A stretch of DNA of 44,408 nucleotides, from positions 1 through 44,408 of the forward strand of contig JAKSMY010000012.1 of assembly GCA_024400275.1 (NCBI GenBank). Reading direction: 5' to 3'. Position 1 is the first letter of the stretch, and each line of letters starts with the position of its first letter. Below the pieces are notes generated by a model. The model worked only from the letters and a program-made list of their open reading frames with translations, was not told the origin of the DNA and made no database searches. A program made the position numbers and the translations under genes. Below, one piece after another: positions 34,910 to 42,588 of the stretch. The DNA is from Paludibacteraceae bacterium. GTDB taxonomy: Bacteria; Bacteroidota; Bacteroidia; Bacteroidales; Paludibacteraceae.

Positions 34910-37115
34910 CTTTGGCGGCTTTCCGTCCGTCGGACATGGCAAGAATGACGGTAGCCCCGCCGCGAACTATATCGCCTCCGGCAAAGAGGGTAGGTAGCGA
35001 ACTCTGCATCGTGTCTTCGTTTACAGCAATCGTGCCCTTTTTGCTAATCTCCAATCCGTCCACCGAATTGGGGATAAGAGGATTAGGACTGACACCTACG
35101 CTCACGATAACCAAATCCACAGGCAAGGTTATTGTTTTTCCCTCTACCGCTATCGGGCTGCGGCGACCTGACTCGTCAGGTTCACCCAGTTCCATCACTT
35201 GCAGCACGGCTTCTTTGACACGTCCGTTCTCGTCAGCATGATATTCAATGGGGTTGTGCAAGGTCATAAACTCTATGCCTTCTTCTTTGGCGTGACGCAC
35301 TTCTTCCACTCGGGCAGGCATCTCCTCCTCGCTGCGGCGGTAGATAATCATTGCGCGCTCTGCGCCGAGACGCTTGGCAGTACGGACAGCGTCCATTGCC
35401 GTATTACCGCCACCGATGACGGCTACGTTCTTGCCGTAGAGAAGCGGCGTATCGGTCATTTTATTGCCGGCATCCATCAGGTTGACGCGCGTCAGGTACT
35501 CGTTGCAACTCATCACGCCGTTCAGGTTCTCGCCGGGTATATTCATAAATCGGGGCAGACCGGCTCCCGAGCCGACAAAGACAGCAGCGTATCCCTGTGC
35601 CTTCAAATTGTCTATGGTCAATGTCTTACCGATGATAGTGTCCGTTTGAAACGATACACCCAACTGGCGCAGACCCTCAATCTCTTTATCTACGATGCGG
35701 TTAGGCAGACGGAACTCGGGAATACCGTATTTCAGTACACCGCCTATCTCGTGAAGTGCCTCAAAGACGGTAACCTGATAGCCGTATTTAGCCATGTCAC
35801 CGGCAAAAGCCAATCCGGAAGGACCACTGCCCACCACAGCAATCTTCTTATCATTGTGCATTGTGCATTGTGAACCGTGCATCGCGCTCTGCGCGTGATC
35901 AGCCACAAAACGTTCCAAGTAGCCGATGGCAACGGGTTGATGTCCCATTTTATGATGAATACAGCGTGCCTCACACTGTTTCTCCTGCGGGCATACACGT
36001 CCGCAAACTGCCGGCAGCGTACTGCTTTGCCGGATAATAGCGGCTGCCTCGTTGATATGCCCATGCTCCACTTGTTTGATAAAATCGGGAATGTGGATAT
36101 TGACGGGACAACCTTCTACGCAGGTCGGGTTCTTGCAGTTCAGGCAACGGTGGGCTTCGGTGACAGCCTGTTCCCATGTAAGACCTTGGTTCACTTCGGC
36201 ATGCATACTGTGTACACGGATCTCCGGTGCCAACTCGTTCATTTTTACACGAGGAATAGCCACACGCTCCTTGGGCTTGAGTTCATAATCCTTAATCCTT
36301 AATTCATAATCCTTCATTGCCTCGGCTTCCTCGGCTTTATAGGTGCGTAGCCGCGTCATCATCTCGTCCCAATTGACTTGGTGGGCATCAAATTCCGGTC
36401 CGTCTACGCACACGAACTTAGTCTGTCCGCCTACCGATACGCGGCAGGCTCCGCACATACCCGTGCCGTCCACCATGATGGTGTTGAGACTGGCATCGGT
36501 GGGGATGTTGTATTTGGCAGTGGTCAGGCTGACAAATTTCATCATGATAGCAGGACCGATGGTGATACATTTATCCACTTTCTCGCGTTGGATAACCTGC
36601 TCTACACCTACGGTAACTACGCCCTGTTGTCCCATGCTGCCGTCGTCGGTCATGATGATAACCTCGTCGGACCATTGAGCCAGTTCGTCCTTTAATATGA
36701 TAAGGTCTTTATTTCTTGCGGCAAGAACGGTGATTACCCGGTTTCCCGCTTTCTTTAGTGCTTCGGCAATAGGCAACATCGGAGCAGCCCCCACACCGCC
36801 GCAGGCACAAACAACCGTACCGAAATGCTCAATATGTGTGGCTTTGCCCAGTGGACCGACAATATCTTGCACTTGCTGACCGGGCTCCATCGCGCATAGT
36901 TTGGAAGAGGAAACGCCAATACGCTGAACGACCAACGTGATAGTGCCTTTGTCGGTATCGGCGGCACTGATGGTAAGTGGCATACGTTCGGAATGGTTAT
37001 CTACCCGAACGATGACGAAATGACCGGCACGGCGGCTACGGGCGATTAGTGGTGCTTCAATCACCAATTCGGCTACGTTGTCTGAGAAAAAACGTTTCGA
37101 GATAATGGTATTCAT
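34881..37115 (-). CDS. Fused FNR-like (DHOD B/NfnA type) and GltA-type NADPH oxidoreductase
   Basis: 744 aa from the ATG at 37115 (MNTIISKRFF); the longer frame lacks a sensible start, because the predicted transcript begins near 37133. Residues 1-250 are a ferredoxin-reductase-like FAD/NAD module with cysteines CGACRVSVGGQTKFVC for a [2Fe-2S] cluster. Residues about 290-400 hold CLNCKNPTCVEGCPVN and CGRVCPQEKQCEARC for [4Fe-4S] clusters, followed by FAD site VVGSGPSGLAFAGDMA and NADPH site VIGGGNTAMDAVRTAKRLG. Databases name such fusions DHOD B NAD-binding subunit/NADPH-dependent glutamate synthase; related NfnAB transfers electrons between NADH, NADPH and ferredoxin. Micro-repeats encode KDYELRIKDYELK (about 268-280) at the domain junction and SQCTMHN (about 411-422). 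Confidence 0.93.
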   Translation of the reverse strand: MNTIISKRFFSDNVAELVIEAPLIARSRRAGHFVIVRVDNHSERMPLTISAADTDKGTITLVVQRIGVSSSKLCAMEPGQQVQDIVGPLGKATHIEHFGTVVCACGGVGAAPMLPIAEALKKAGNRVITVLAARNKDLIILKDELAQWSDEVIIMTDDGSMGQQGVVTVGVEQVIQREKVDKCITIGPAIMMKFVSLTTAKYNIPTDASLNTIMVDGTGMCGACRVSVGGQTKFVCVDGPEFDAHQVNWDEMMTRLRTYKAEEAEAMKDYELRIKDYELKPKERVAIPRVKMNELAPEIRVHSMHAEVNQGLTWEQAVTEAHRCLNCKNPTCVEGCPVNIHIPDFIKQVEHGHINEAAAIIRQSSTLPAVCGRVCPQEKQCEARCIHHKMGHQPVAIGYLERFVADHAQSAMHGSQCTMHNDKKIAVVGSGPSGLAFAGDMAKYGYQVTVFEALHEIGGVLKYGIPEFRLPNRIVDKEIEGLRQLGVSFQTDTIIGKTLTIDNLKAQGYAAVFVGSGAGLPRFMNIPGENLNGVMSCNEYLTRVNLMDAGNKMTDTPLLYGKNVAVIGGGNTAMDAVRTAKRLGAERAMIIYRRSEEEMPARVEEVRHAKEEGIEFMTLHNPIEYHADENGRVKEAVLQVMELGEPDESGRRSPIAVEGKTITLPVDLVIVSVGVSPNPLIPNSVDGLEISKKGTIAVNEDTMQSSLPTLFAGGDIVRGGATVILAMSDGRKAAKAMHAYLSRQ
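35850..35897 (-). repeat. In-frame micro-repeat and mini-hairpin in the FNR/GltA gene
   Basis: On the plus strand, TTGTGCATTGTGCATTGTG is followed by a small hairpin GCGC-TCT-GCGC (35884-35894). Read on the minus strand this gives AQSAMHGSQCTMHNDKK, immediately before the FAD motif IAVVGSGPSG. It is the same DNA word as in uvrA (31792) and the DUF3987 gene (42984). Confidence 0.7.
36281..36314 (-). repeat. Tandem TTCATAATCCTTAATCC repeat in the FNR/GltA gene
   Basis: TTCATAATCC and CCTTAATCCTTAA units occur in tandem; on the coding strand they give KDYELRIKDYELK. They sit exactly in the linker between the FNR half and the GltA half. Confidence 0.7.
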
Positions 37116-37139
37116 AGTGAATGTATCTGAATGGAGACG

Positions 37140-37171
37140 CAAAGTTACATTTTTTTTTGCATATGTGCAAA
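37140..37171 (-). promoter_or_regulatory. Minus-strand promoter of the FNR/GltA gene
   Basis: On the minus strand TTTG (37171-37168), a 20-base spacer and TAACTTTG (37147-37140) match the consensus. The element overlaps the plus-strand promoter for the transporter (37156-37187) across about half its length, so polymerases cannot occupy both at once. Confidence 0.8.
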
Positions 37172-37187
37172 TATTTTTGTACTTTTG
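37156..37187 (+). promoter_or_regulatory. Plus-strand promoter of the NSS transporter
   Basis: TTTG at 37156-37159, a 20-base spacer and TACTTTTG at 37180-37187. Transcription should start near 37194, leaving a leader of only about 15 bases before the ATG at 37209. It interlocks with the divergent promoter 37140-37171. Confidence 0.8.
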
Positions 37188-37208
37188 CACGGTAAATTGT
37201 TATAGAGT

Positions 37209-38609
37209 ATGAAATCAGATGCTTTTTCGTCACGGATAGGTGTGATCTTGGCAGCGGCCGGAGGTGCTGTCGGATTGGGTAATATATGGAAGTTCCCCTA
37301 TATGTTGGGGCAGAATGGCGGAGGTGCCTTTTTGTTGGTGTATATCCTCTGTGTGGCTGTTTTCGGTGTGCCGTTGATGATGACGGAATTTATGATGGGT
37401 AAACGCAGCGGCAAATCGGTGTTCAGCGCGTACGAGAGTTTGGTAAACAACCGTCATTGGAACTGGTTGCCGTTTGTTACGTTCTTTTCCACATTGCTGA
37501 TTACCGGGTTTTATTGTGTCGTTACCGGCTGGTGCATCTGCTATTTGTATTATTCTTGCGTCGGGATATTCCACAACATAGATGTCAATGCGGCTAACGC
37601 GCTTTTTTCGGGTCTTGCTCAAAACGGTTGGCAATCGTTTGCTTGCAGTGCCGTAGCGGTTGCGTGTGCAGCAGGTATCTTGTGGGTTGGAGTAGGCAAG
37701 GGTATAGAGCAATTAAGCAAGATTCTCATGCCGCTGCTGCTGGTTATTCTGTTAGTCCTGATTGTGCGCGTAACCATGTTGGAAGGTGCTTTTCGCGGAG
37801 TGGCGTTCCTTTTCGCTTCGGACCTGAGTAAGATAACACCCCGTATTATTCTGGACGCGATGGGGCAGTGCTTTTATTCGTTGAGTATAGCCATGGGAGC
37901 CTTGATTACCTACGGTGCCTATATGCCTAAAAATCAGAATGTAGCCTCTACCACATTACAAATCGTTGTTCTGGATACTCTCGTGGCGGTATTGGCAGGC
38001 TGCGCCATTTTTCCGGCTGTCTTTGCCTACGGATTTAGCCCTACGGAAGGTCCTCAGTTGGTCTTCTGTGTATTGCCGATGGTCTTTGACCGGATGGCGG
38101 GGGGAATGTTTTTTGCGGCACTCTTTTTTGCTCTGCTGACCATAGCGGCAGTAACGTCTGCCATGTCGCTCATAGAGATGCAGACGGCTTTCTTGTACGA
38201 TTGGTCGCGTGCCCGCACGGAACGTCGTGCGTTGGCTGGAAATACCGATATACCTCGCTCTCTGTCACGGCACGAAGCAATCAGTATCTCGTCGCTCTGT
38301 TCGCTACTGGTGGCTTTCGTATGTGCATGGTCGATGAGTGATGCGGCTCCTTGGCTGACGTGGGGCGGTGTCAATGCTTTTGATTGGGTGGACCGCCTTA
38401 CATCGCATATCACTTTGCCTTCGATAGCCTTCTTTACGGTCCTTTTCTTCGGCTGGTATGTCAGTCGCGACGTTGTGGTAGCCGAGATGCGTCTTTACCA
38501 TGGGGTCAAACCATGGAACATCCTCGCGTACCGCTTTCTGATACGCTGGTTTATACCGATTATTATTCTGCTTATTTTCCTAAACGGTATAGGTGTTATT
38601 TCGTTGTAA
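37209..38609 (+). CDS. Sodium-dependent transporter, NSS/SNF family
   Basis: 466 aa, about eleven or twelve membrane segments. The family signature is at the start: RIGVILAAAGGAVGLGNIWK followed by FPYMLGQNGGGAFLLVY, which forms the sodium and substrate site of LeuT-like transporters. Members import amino acids or related amines with sodium; the substrate here cannot be told. The leader is very short and the promoter overlaps that of the divergent oxidoreductase gene. The stop is 6 bases from that of the convergent deoC, with no terminator between. Length and layout are normal. Confidence 0.95.
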   Translation: MKSDAFSSRIGVILAAAGGAVGLGNIWKFPYMLGQNGGGAFLLVYILCVAVFGVPLMMTEFMMGKRSGKSVFSAYESLVNNRHWNWLPFVTFFSTLLITGFYCVVTGWCICYLYYSCVGIFHNIDVNAANALFSGLAQNGWQSFACSAVAVACAAGILWVGVGKGIEQLSKILMPLLLVILLVLIVRVTMLEGAFRGVAFLFASDLSKITPRIILDAMGQCFYSLSIAMGALITYGAYMPKNQNVASTTLQIVVLDTLVAVLAGCAIFPAVFAYGFSPTEGPQLVFCVLPMVFDRMAGGMFFAALFFALLTIAAVTSAMSLIEMQTAFLYDWSRARTERRALAGNTDIPRSLSRHEAISISSLCSLLVAFVCAWSMSDAAPWLTWGGVNAFDWVDRLTSHITLPSIAFFTVLFFGWYVSRDVVVAEMRLYHGVKPWNILAYRFLIRWFIPIIILLIFLNGIGVISL

Positions 38610-38615
38610 AGACAG

Positions 38616-39491
38616 TTAGAAGTATTTGGTTTCTGCTCCAACTATGGATGTTAACAGGTTGTTGGCCAATCTGCTGGCACCGAAACGGAATGATTGGTTA
38701 TTCAGCCACTCTTGACCCAGAATTTCTTTTACCAACGTATAGTGCGTGACGGCTTCTTCGGTCGTGGAAACGCCTCCTGCCGGCTTGTAGCATATTTTCT
38801 GCCCTGTTTGGCTTTTCCATGCTTTTATCGCGGAGCACATGACGTAGGTGGCTTCAGGGGTGGCATTGACTTTGATTTTGCCGGTAGATGTTTTGATAAA
38901 ATCTGCACCGGCAGCCATTGCCAAAATGGATGCTTTCCATATATTCTCTGCCGTTGCCAATGCGCCTGTTTCCAGGATAACTTTGAGATGTTTGTCTCCG
39001 CAGACTGCTTTTATCTCGCTTATCTCGTCAAATACCTCCTGATAGCGTCCTTCCAGGAATTTGCCGACGGAAATGACAATATCTATCTCTGAGGCACCTG
39101 CTTTGATTGCCAGTGCCGTTTCTGCCACTTTGACTTCGATAAAGGTCTGCGAAGCCGGAAATCCGGCACTGACACAAGCCACACCGATACCTTTCGGCAG
39201 ATAGGCTGCCGCCACATGGGCCAAAGCCGGATACACGCACATGGCAGCCACATTGGGCAGGTCGGGGTAGTGCTTGGGGAAATCCGCTACTTTTTTAGCC
39301 ATATTTTCCACTTTGGCTATGGTGTCTTCTCCGTTGAGTGTGGTCAAGTCGATTTGGTTAAGACATTGCATCCACACCGGCCGGTTGTTGTTTTCGGAGA
39401 AATGTTGGTCCAAGATTGTTTTTGTGGCAACAGCCACTTCGGCATCCGTCATAGTGAACGGATATGCCGCAAAAAGTTCATTAAAATCCAT
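38616..39491 (-). CDS. deoC: Deoxyribose-phosphate aldolase
   Basis: 291 aa. Cleaves 2-deoxyribose 5-phosphate into glyceraldehyde 3-phosphate and acetaldehyde in deoxynucleoside salvage. The Schiff-base lysine lies in GADFIKTSTGK; the second active-site lysine region is KICYKPAGGVST. The upstream Asp/Lys motif is seen in EIDIVISVGKFLEGRY. It is the last gene of a minus-strand operon after psd (20-base gap) and converges on the NSS transporter. Normal length for the Bacteroidota form, which is longer than E. coli DeoC. Confidence 0.96.
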   Translation of the reverse strand: MDFNELFAAYPFTMTDAEVAVATKTILDQHFSENNNRPVWMQCLNQIDLTTLNGEDTIAKVENMAKKVADFPKHYPDLPNVAAMCVYPALAHVAAAYLPKGIGVACVSAGFPASQTFIEVKVAETALAIKAGASEIDIVISVGKFLEGRYQEVFDEISEIKAVCGDKHLKVILETGALATAENIWKASILAMAAGADFIKTSTGKIKVNATPEATYVMCSAIKAWKSQTGQKICYKPAGGVSTTEEAVTHYTLVKEILGQEWLNNQSFRFGASRLANNLLTSIVGAETKYF

Positions 39492-39511
39492 ATTCGACGA
39501 TAATTAAATTG

Positions 39512-40201
39512 CTATTCCGGAAGACGGCCTATAATAGTCTCGTTGCCCCGTACGGATTCTCCGATGGCTACAAAGATTTCGGTGTTCATCGGCAGATACA
39601 TGTCCACGCGCGAACCTAATTTGATAAATCCCATGTGCTCGTTGCGGTGGCTCTGCTTGCCCACTTTGGCATACGTTACGATACGCCTTGCCATAGCCCC
39701 TGCAATCTGTCTGACGGCTATCTGAAGTTTAGACGGCGTTTCTATAACCACCAGCGAACGTTCGTTCTCGGTGGAAGATTTGGGCAGCCAGGCTCCCATG
39801 TGACGGCCTTTCTGGTGTTCGCTGCGAACGATAGTCCCTTCCACGGGGTACCAGTTGGCGTGGACGTTAAAAGGAGACATGAAAATACTGACTTGCAGTC
39901 TCTGTTCATGGAAAATCTCATCTTCCATGGTCGGCTCTATTACTACCACATGCCCGTCTGCCGGTGCCAAAAGAAAATTAGGGTCGGTAATATCTACCAC
40001 ACGTACCGGATTGCGGAAGAAATAGGCGACAAAAACCAGCAGGAGCATCATGGCTATTAAGGTAATGGCAAACAACCAATGATGCTGTTGATAGACAAAA
40101 ATGTACATGGGAATGTTAATCATCAGCAATAGCAGTACAATACCCAGTATGGAATGTCTGCCCTCTTGATGAATGCGATGGTGAAGATGTTGGTGTTTCA
40201 T
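39512..40201 (-). CDS. psd: Phosphatidylserine decarboxylase proenzyme
   Basis: 229 aa, the short, archaetidylserine-decarboxylase-like type. Makes phosphatidylethanolamine at the inner membrane. Two N-terminal hydrophobic segments (ILGIVLLLLMINIPMYIFVY and WLFAITLIAMMLLLVFVAYF) anchor it. The self-cleavage site is LGS in MGFIKLGSRVDMYLP, where the serine becomes the pyruvoyl group. Core motifs are APADGHVVVIEP, SIFMSPFNVHANWYPVEG and HMGAWLPKSSTENERS. It starts 4 bases after the SRPBCC gene and is followed by deoC in the same operon. Confidence 0.95.
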   Translation of the reverse strand: MKHQHLHHRIHQEGRHSILGIVLLLLMINIPMYIFVYQQHHWLFAITLIAMMLLLVFVAYFFRNPVRVVDITDPNFLLAPADGHVVVIEPTMEDEIFHEQRLQVSIFMSPFNVHANWYPVEGTIVRSEHQKGRHMGAWLPKSSTENERSLVVIETPSKLQIAVRQIAGAMARRIVTYAKVGKQSHRNEHMGFIKLGSRVDMYLPMNTEIFVAIGESVRGNETIIGRLPE

Positions 40202-40205
40202 AGTA

Positions 40206-40637
40206 TTATATCCATTGATTATAAGGGAATTGCGCTAACATTTGTGCCGCCTCGTCCAGCCCCTTTTGCATCTTTTTGTCCAACATAAACTTGAACATCA
40301 TGGGGATGTCGGCTTTCAGCGTAAGCCGGATGCGGGTGTCAAGAGGGGCTATCTGCTTCAGCTGAATCCAGAAATTAGCCTCCACCGGCGCACCTTCGGC
40401 TCCGAATTTGATGGTGTCGTTCTCGATGCGATCGACAATTCGGATAGTTATTTTTTGTCCTAAGCCGTCTACTTTCATGCGGATATAGTCCGCCGCTATC
40501 TCCATTTCCTGTACCTTGTCTTGGGGAATCATGTCTTTTACGCGGTTCAGGTTTTCCAGATTGGACAACACCTTATAAACGTTGGCGGCACTGTTGGGGA
40601 TAGAGCATACTTGGCTCTCGTATTTTACTTCTGACAT
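40206..40637 (-). CDS. SRPBCC (START-like) family protein
   Basis: 143 aa from the ATG at 40637 (MSEVKYESQV). This start overlaps the end of pyrE by 13 bases in another frame, and the longer frame would extend further into pyrE. The fold is indicated by SIPNSAANVYKVLSNLENLN, VDGLGQKITIRIVDRIEND and the C-terminal helix KMQKGLDEAAQMLAQF, as in small polyketide-cyclase-like lipid-binding proteins. The ligand and role are unknown. It sits between pyrE and psd in an operon; the pyrE-SRPBCC pair is, from memory, a common Bacteroidales arrangement. Confidence 0.8.
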   Translation of the reverse strand: MSEVKYESQVCSIPNSAANVYKVLSNLENLNRVKDMIPQDKVQEMEIAADYIRMKVDGLGQKITIRIVDRIENDTIKFGAEGAPVEANFWIQLKQIAPLDTRIRLTLKADIPMMFKFMLDKKMQKGLDEAAQMLAQFPYNQWI

Positions 40638-41269
40638 TCTTGGTTCCAATTTAGAGGATCGGCGTGCCACGTGTTCAGCACATCGATTACCTCGGATGAA
40701 TATTGATTGGTTGATTGTAATTGCTGTATCAGGGCGGGGAAATTGGTCAGTGCTATCAGTTTGACATCTACATCGGTCAGACTCTCCCGTGCAACGGGAA
40801 AATCGTAATCAAACAGCGTGATGGCACCCAATACACTGCATCCGCTGTTTCGCAACGCTTCTACCGCACGCAAAATATGTTCGCCCATGTTGACCTGATT
40901 CTCGATAATAACCACGTTCTGACTCAGCCGCAGATTGCCCTCTATCTGGTTCTCCATTCCGTGATTCTTGGGATAGGGATATACGGAAACAAACGGCAGG
41001 GCTAACTGGTCCGCTACCAGAATACCGTGGGCAATGGCATTGGTGGCTATTCCTGCTATAATCTCTGCCTCCGGAAAATATTCCGCCACCAGTTGAGCCA
41101 TCTTCCTGCGGAAGAAATTGCGCGTGGCTGGGTAACTGAGAATCTTACGGTCGTCTAAATAGATAGGCGCACGCCAACCGTTTCCCCACGTAAAGGGATT
41201 GCCCGTTTGTATGCTGACTGCTTTCAGATTAACAAACTCATTGGCGGCTTGTTGCTCAAAGGGTGTCAT
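40625..41269 (-). CDS. pyrE: Orotate phosphoribosyltransferase-like protein with altered PRPP loop
   Basis: 214 aa. The overall match to PyrE is good: NPFTWGNGWRAPIYLDDRK, LSYPATRNFF, the PKNHGMENQIEG flexible-loop region and TLFDYDFPVA. PyrE joins orotate to PRPP in pyrimidine synthesis. The PRPP-binding loop, normally VVVVEDLxSTGGS, reads VVIIENQVNMGEH: the second acidic residue is Asn and the TGG core is lost. The usual arginine of the YVR motif is also absent (SVYPYPKNHG). The gene may encode a catalytically altered or inactive form, or the phylum's local variant. It leads the operon pyrE-SRPBCC-psd-deoC from a clear promoter. Confidence 0.82.
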   Translation of the reverse strand: MTPFEQQAANEFVNLKAVSIQTGNPFTWGNGWRAPIYLDDRKILSYPATRNFFRRKMAQLVAEYFPEAEIIAGIATNAIAHGILVADQLALPFVSVYPYPKNHGMENQIEGNLRLSQNVVIIENQVNMGEHILRAVEALRNSGCSVLGAITLFDYDFPVARESLTDVDVKLIALTNFPALIQQLQSTNQYSSEVIDVLNTWHADPLNWNQECQK

Positions 41270-41291
41270 TATATTCGATCAAAAGAACGTG

Positions 41292-41323
41292 CAAAGATAC
41301 AAATTTATTTTCAAATATGCAAA
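41292..41323 (-). promoter_or_regulatory. Promoter of the pyrE-SRPBCC-psd-deoC operon
   Basis: On the minus strand TTTG (41323-41320), a 20-base spacer and TATCTTTG (41299-41292). The -33 element lies directly after the stop codon of the upstream lipoprotein gene (41325), so no terminator separates them. The leader to the ATG at 41269 is short. Confidence 0.85.
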
Positions 41324-41324
41324 T

Positions 41325-42062
41325 TTATTTGCGTTCGGGGTGCTTTTTCTCGTACTTTTTTATTTGCAGATCGGAAACATGGATAGCGCGCTCCAGCGCA
41401 TCTATGTTGCTCATCAACACGGCTAATCGGTACGTGTCCGCCAACGCCTGCTTCTCCCCGTTGCTCAGATAATAGGAACAGCGCGCTTCGTGACGGACAT
41501 CAAGCGCGGTAACCCGGATACGCTCCTCCGGATGTGAGGAGATAAAAGCCAGTATCCGGTTGGCGTTCTCTCCGTCTATGGTCAGTATTTCGTGCCAACC
41601 TTCCGCCTCGAAAGCATGGTTACTGCCTTCTTCCTCTACAAAATCTTCACCCGCCTCCACACGGACGGTTTGCTGCCGGCACGCAACACTGCCGAAATAA
41701 TAGGATTGGACACTCGTCTGACGGTTGTCGGACACGTACGCCTGAAGATAGTTGCGGCTGGCGTTGCCGGTCGTCTGCAACAGGCGGTGAACATAATGAC
41801 CGTAATCTTCGTTCTTCTCGTCCTTGCTGTAAACGAACGAGGTCAGCATAGAATCGGTCCGGGGTAGCAGTAACTGCAATACCGAATCGGAATAGTGCAT
41901 ATTCTGTTGGGCACGGACATACGTAAGGCTGTCTTTGCGCGCTTTCTCAAGACGCATCTGCTCAACGGCGGAGGGACGGTGAGTGCATGACGATAAGACC
42001 AACATACCTGTCAGCCATAGCCCGTAATACCAACCGCATGCTTTGAAAATAGGGTGTCTCAT
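41325..42062 (-). CDS. Putative lipoprotein of unknown function
   Basis: 245 aa from the ATG at 42062 (MRHPIFKACGWYYGLWLTGM). The longer frame would begin upstream of the predicted transcription start and is rejected. The lipobox is LVLSSC, so the mature protein would be lipid-anchored. The mature part is charged, with tyrosine-rich stretches (RNYLQAYVSDNRQTSVQSYY) and an acidic patch DFVEEEGSN. The C-terminal third (ILAFISSHPEERIRVTALDV) faintly recalls OmpA-like domains but lacks clear motifs. It ends in a lysine-rich tail. No family is recognised. It has its own promoter. Confidence 0.75.
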   Translation of the reverse strand: MRHPIFKACGWYYGLWLTGMLVLSSCTHRPSAVEQMRLEKARKDSLTYVRAQQNMHYSDSVLQLLLPRTDSMLTSFVYSKDEKNEDYGHYVHRLLQTTGNASRNYLQAYVSDNRQTSVQSYYFGSVACRQQTVRVEAGEDFVEEEGSNHAFEAEGWHEILTIDGENANRILAFISSHPEERIRVTALDVRHEARCSYYLSNGEKQALADTYRLAVLMSNIDALERAIHVSDLQIKKYEKKHPERK

Positions 42063-42085
42063 AGTGCTTAATCTGAATTCGGCTG

Positions 42086-42117
42086 CAAAGATACAAAAAA
42101 AAATAGTCATACGCAAA
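42086..42117 (-). promoter_or_regulatory. Promoter of the lipoprotein gene
   Basis: On the minus strand TTTG (42117-42114), a 20-base spacer and TATCTTTG (42093-42086). This places the transcription start near 42079 and fixes the coding start at 42062. Confidence 0.85.
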
Positions 42118-42131
42118 TTTTTCTATAATCT

Positions 42132-42215
42132 CTCCCCTCTAAACTGTAGGCGCTTGCGCCGTTCTATTATCAACGCAAGCCCCGCTTGCTATCAACAAGC
42201 GCGTCAGCGCTACAA
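42132..42215. repeat. Mini-hairpin cassette cluster
   Basis: CTCTAAACTGTAG leads to hairpin GGCGC/GCGCC (42149-42160), then GCAAGC/GCTTGC (42175-42189) and AGCGC/GCGCT (42198-42211), joined by ATCAACAA-like linkers. Flanks match R1-R3 (CTAAACTGTAG before, CTACAACA after) while the stems differ from them with both arms changed together. No gene is visible here; it lies between two minus-strand genes. Confidence 0.75.
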
Positions 42216-42264
42216 CAATCTGCGTCTTCTTCTCCTCTGCCTGCAACATAACATCAACATAACA

Positions 42265-42567
42265 TCACCGTACTTTCTCCCTACCTTCTACCAGTTGCGC
42301 CAATATGTAGCGATACCTGCTGGTGTATCCTTTGCCTTTCCAATCTTGGTACTCGTCTTTTCTCCCCTCGTCTTTATTGATTTGCGAGGCGGTCTTGGTC
42401 AGTTCACCGAAACTCCTGCGGTACGCTTTCTCGTGCTCCGAAAAGTCTTTCTCTGTTCGTGGGTGAAGCAGATAATAGGTGTGTCCGCCTCTAAAACTTA
42501 CTCGTGAATAGTGTTTCACTTTACCGTGTGCCCTTTCTACTGGGGCTATATATTCTACTTTTGCCAT
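42265..42567 (-). CDS. Small protein of unknown function
   Basis: 100 aa from the ATG at 42567 (MAKVEYIAPVERAHGKVKHY); a longer frame reaches into the hairpin at 42589 and is less likely. Rich in Lys, Arg and Tyr, without signal peptide or membrane segment: FRGGHTYYLLHPRTEKDFSE and DEYQDWKGKGYTSRYRYIL. From memory, the MAKxEYxAP start is shared with small proteins near mobile-type genes in Bacteroidales, but I cannot confirm a family. It lies downstream of the DUF3987 gene with no promoter motif between, so probably co-transcribed with it, behind two hairpins. Confidence 0.65.
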   Translation of the reverse strand: MAKVEYIAPVERAHGKVKHYSRVSFRGGHTYYLLHPRTEKDFSEHEKAYRRSFGELTKTASQINKDEGRKDEYQDWKGKGYTSRYRYILAQLVEGREKVR

Positions 42568-42588
42568 AATTAAATCTTTTGTTGTGTA

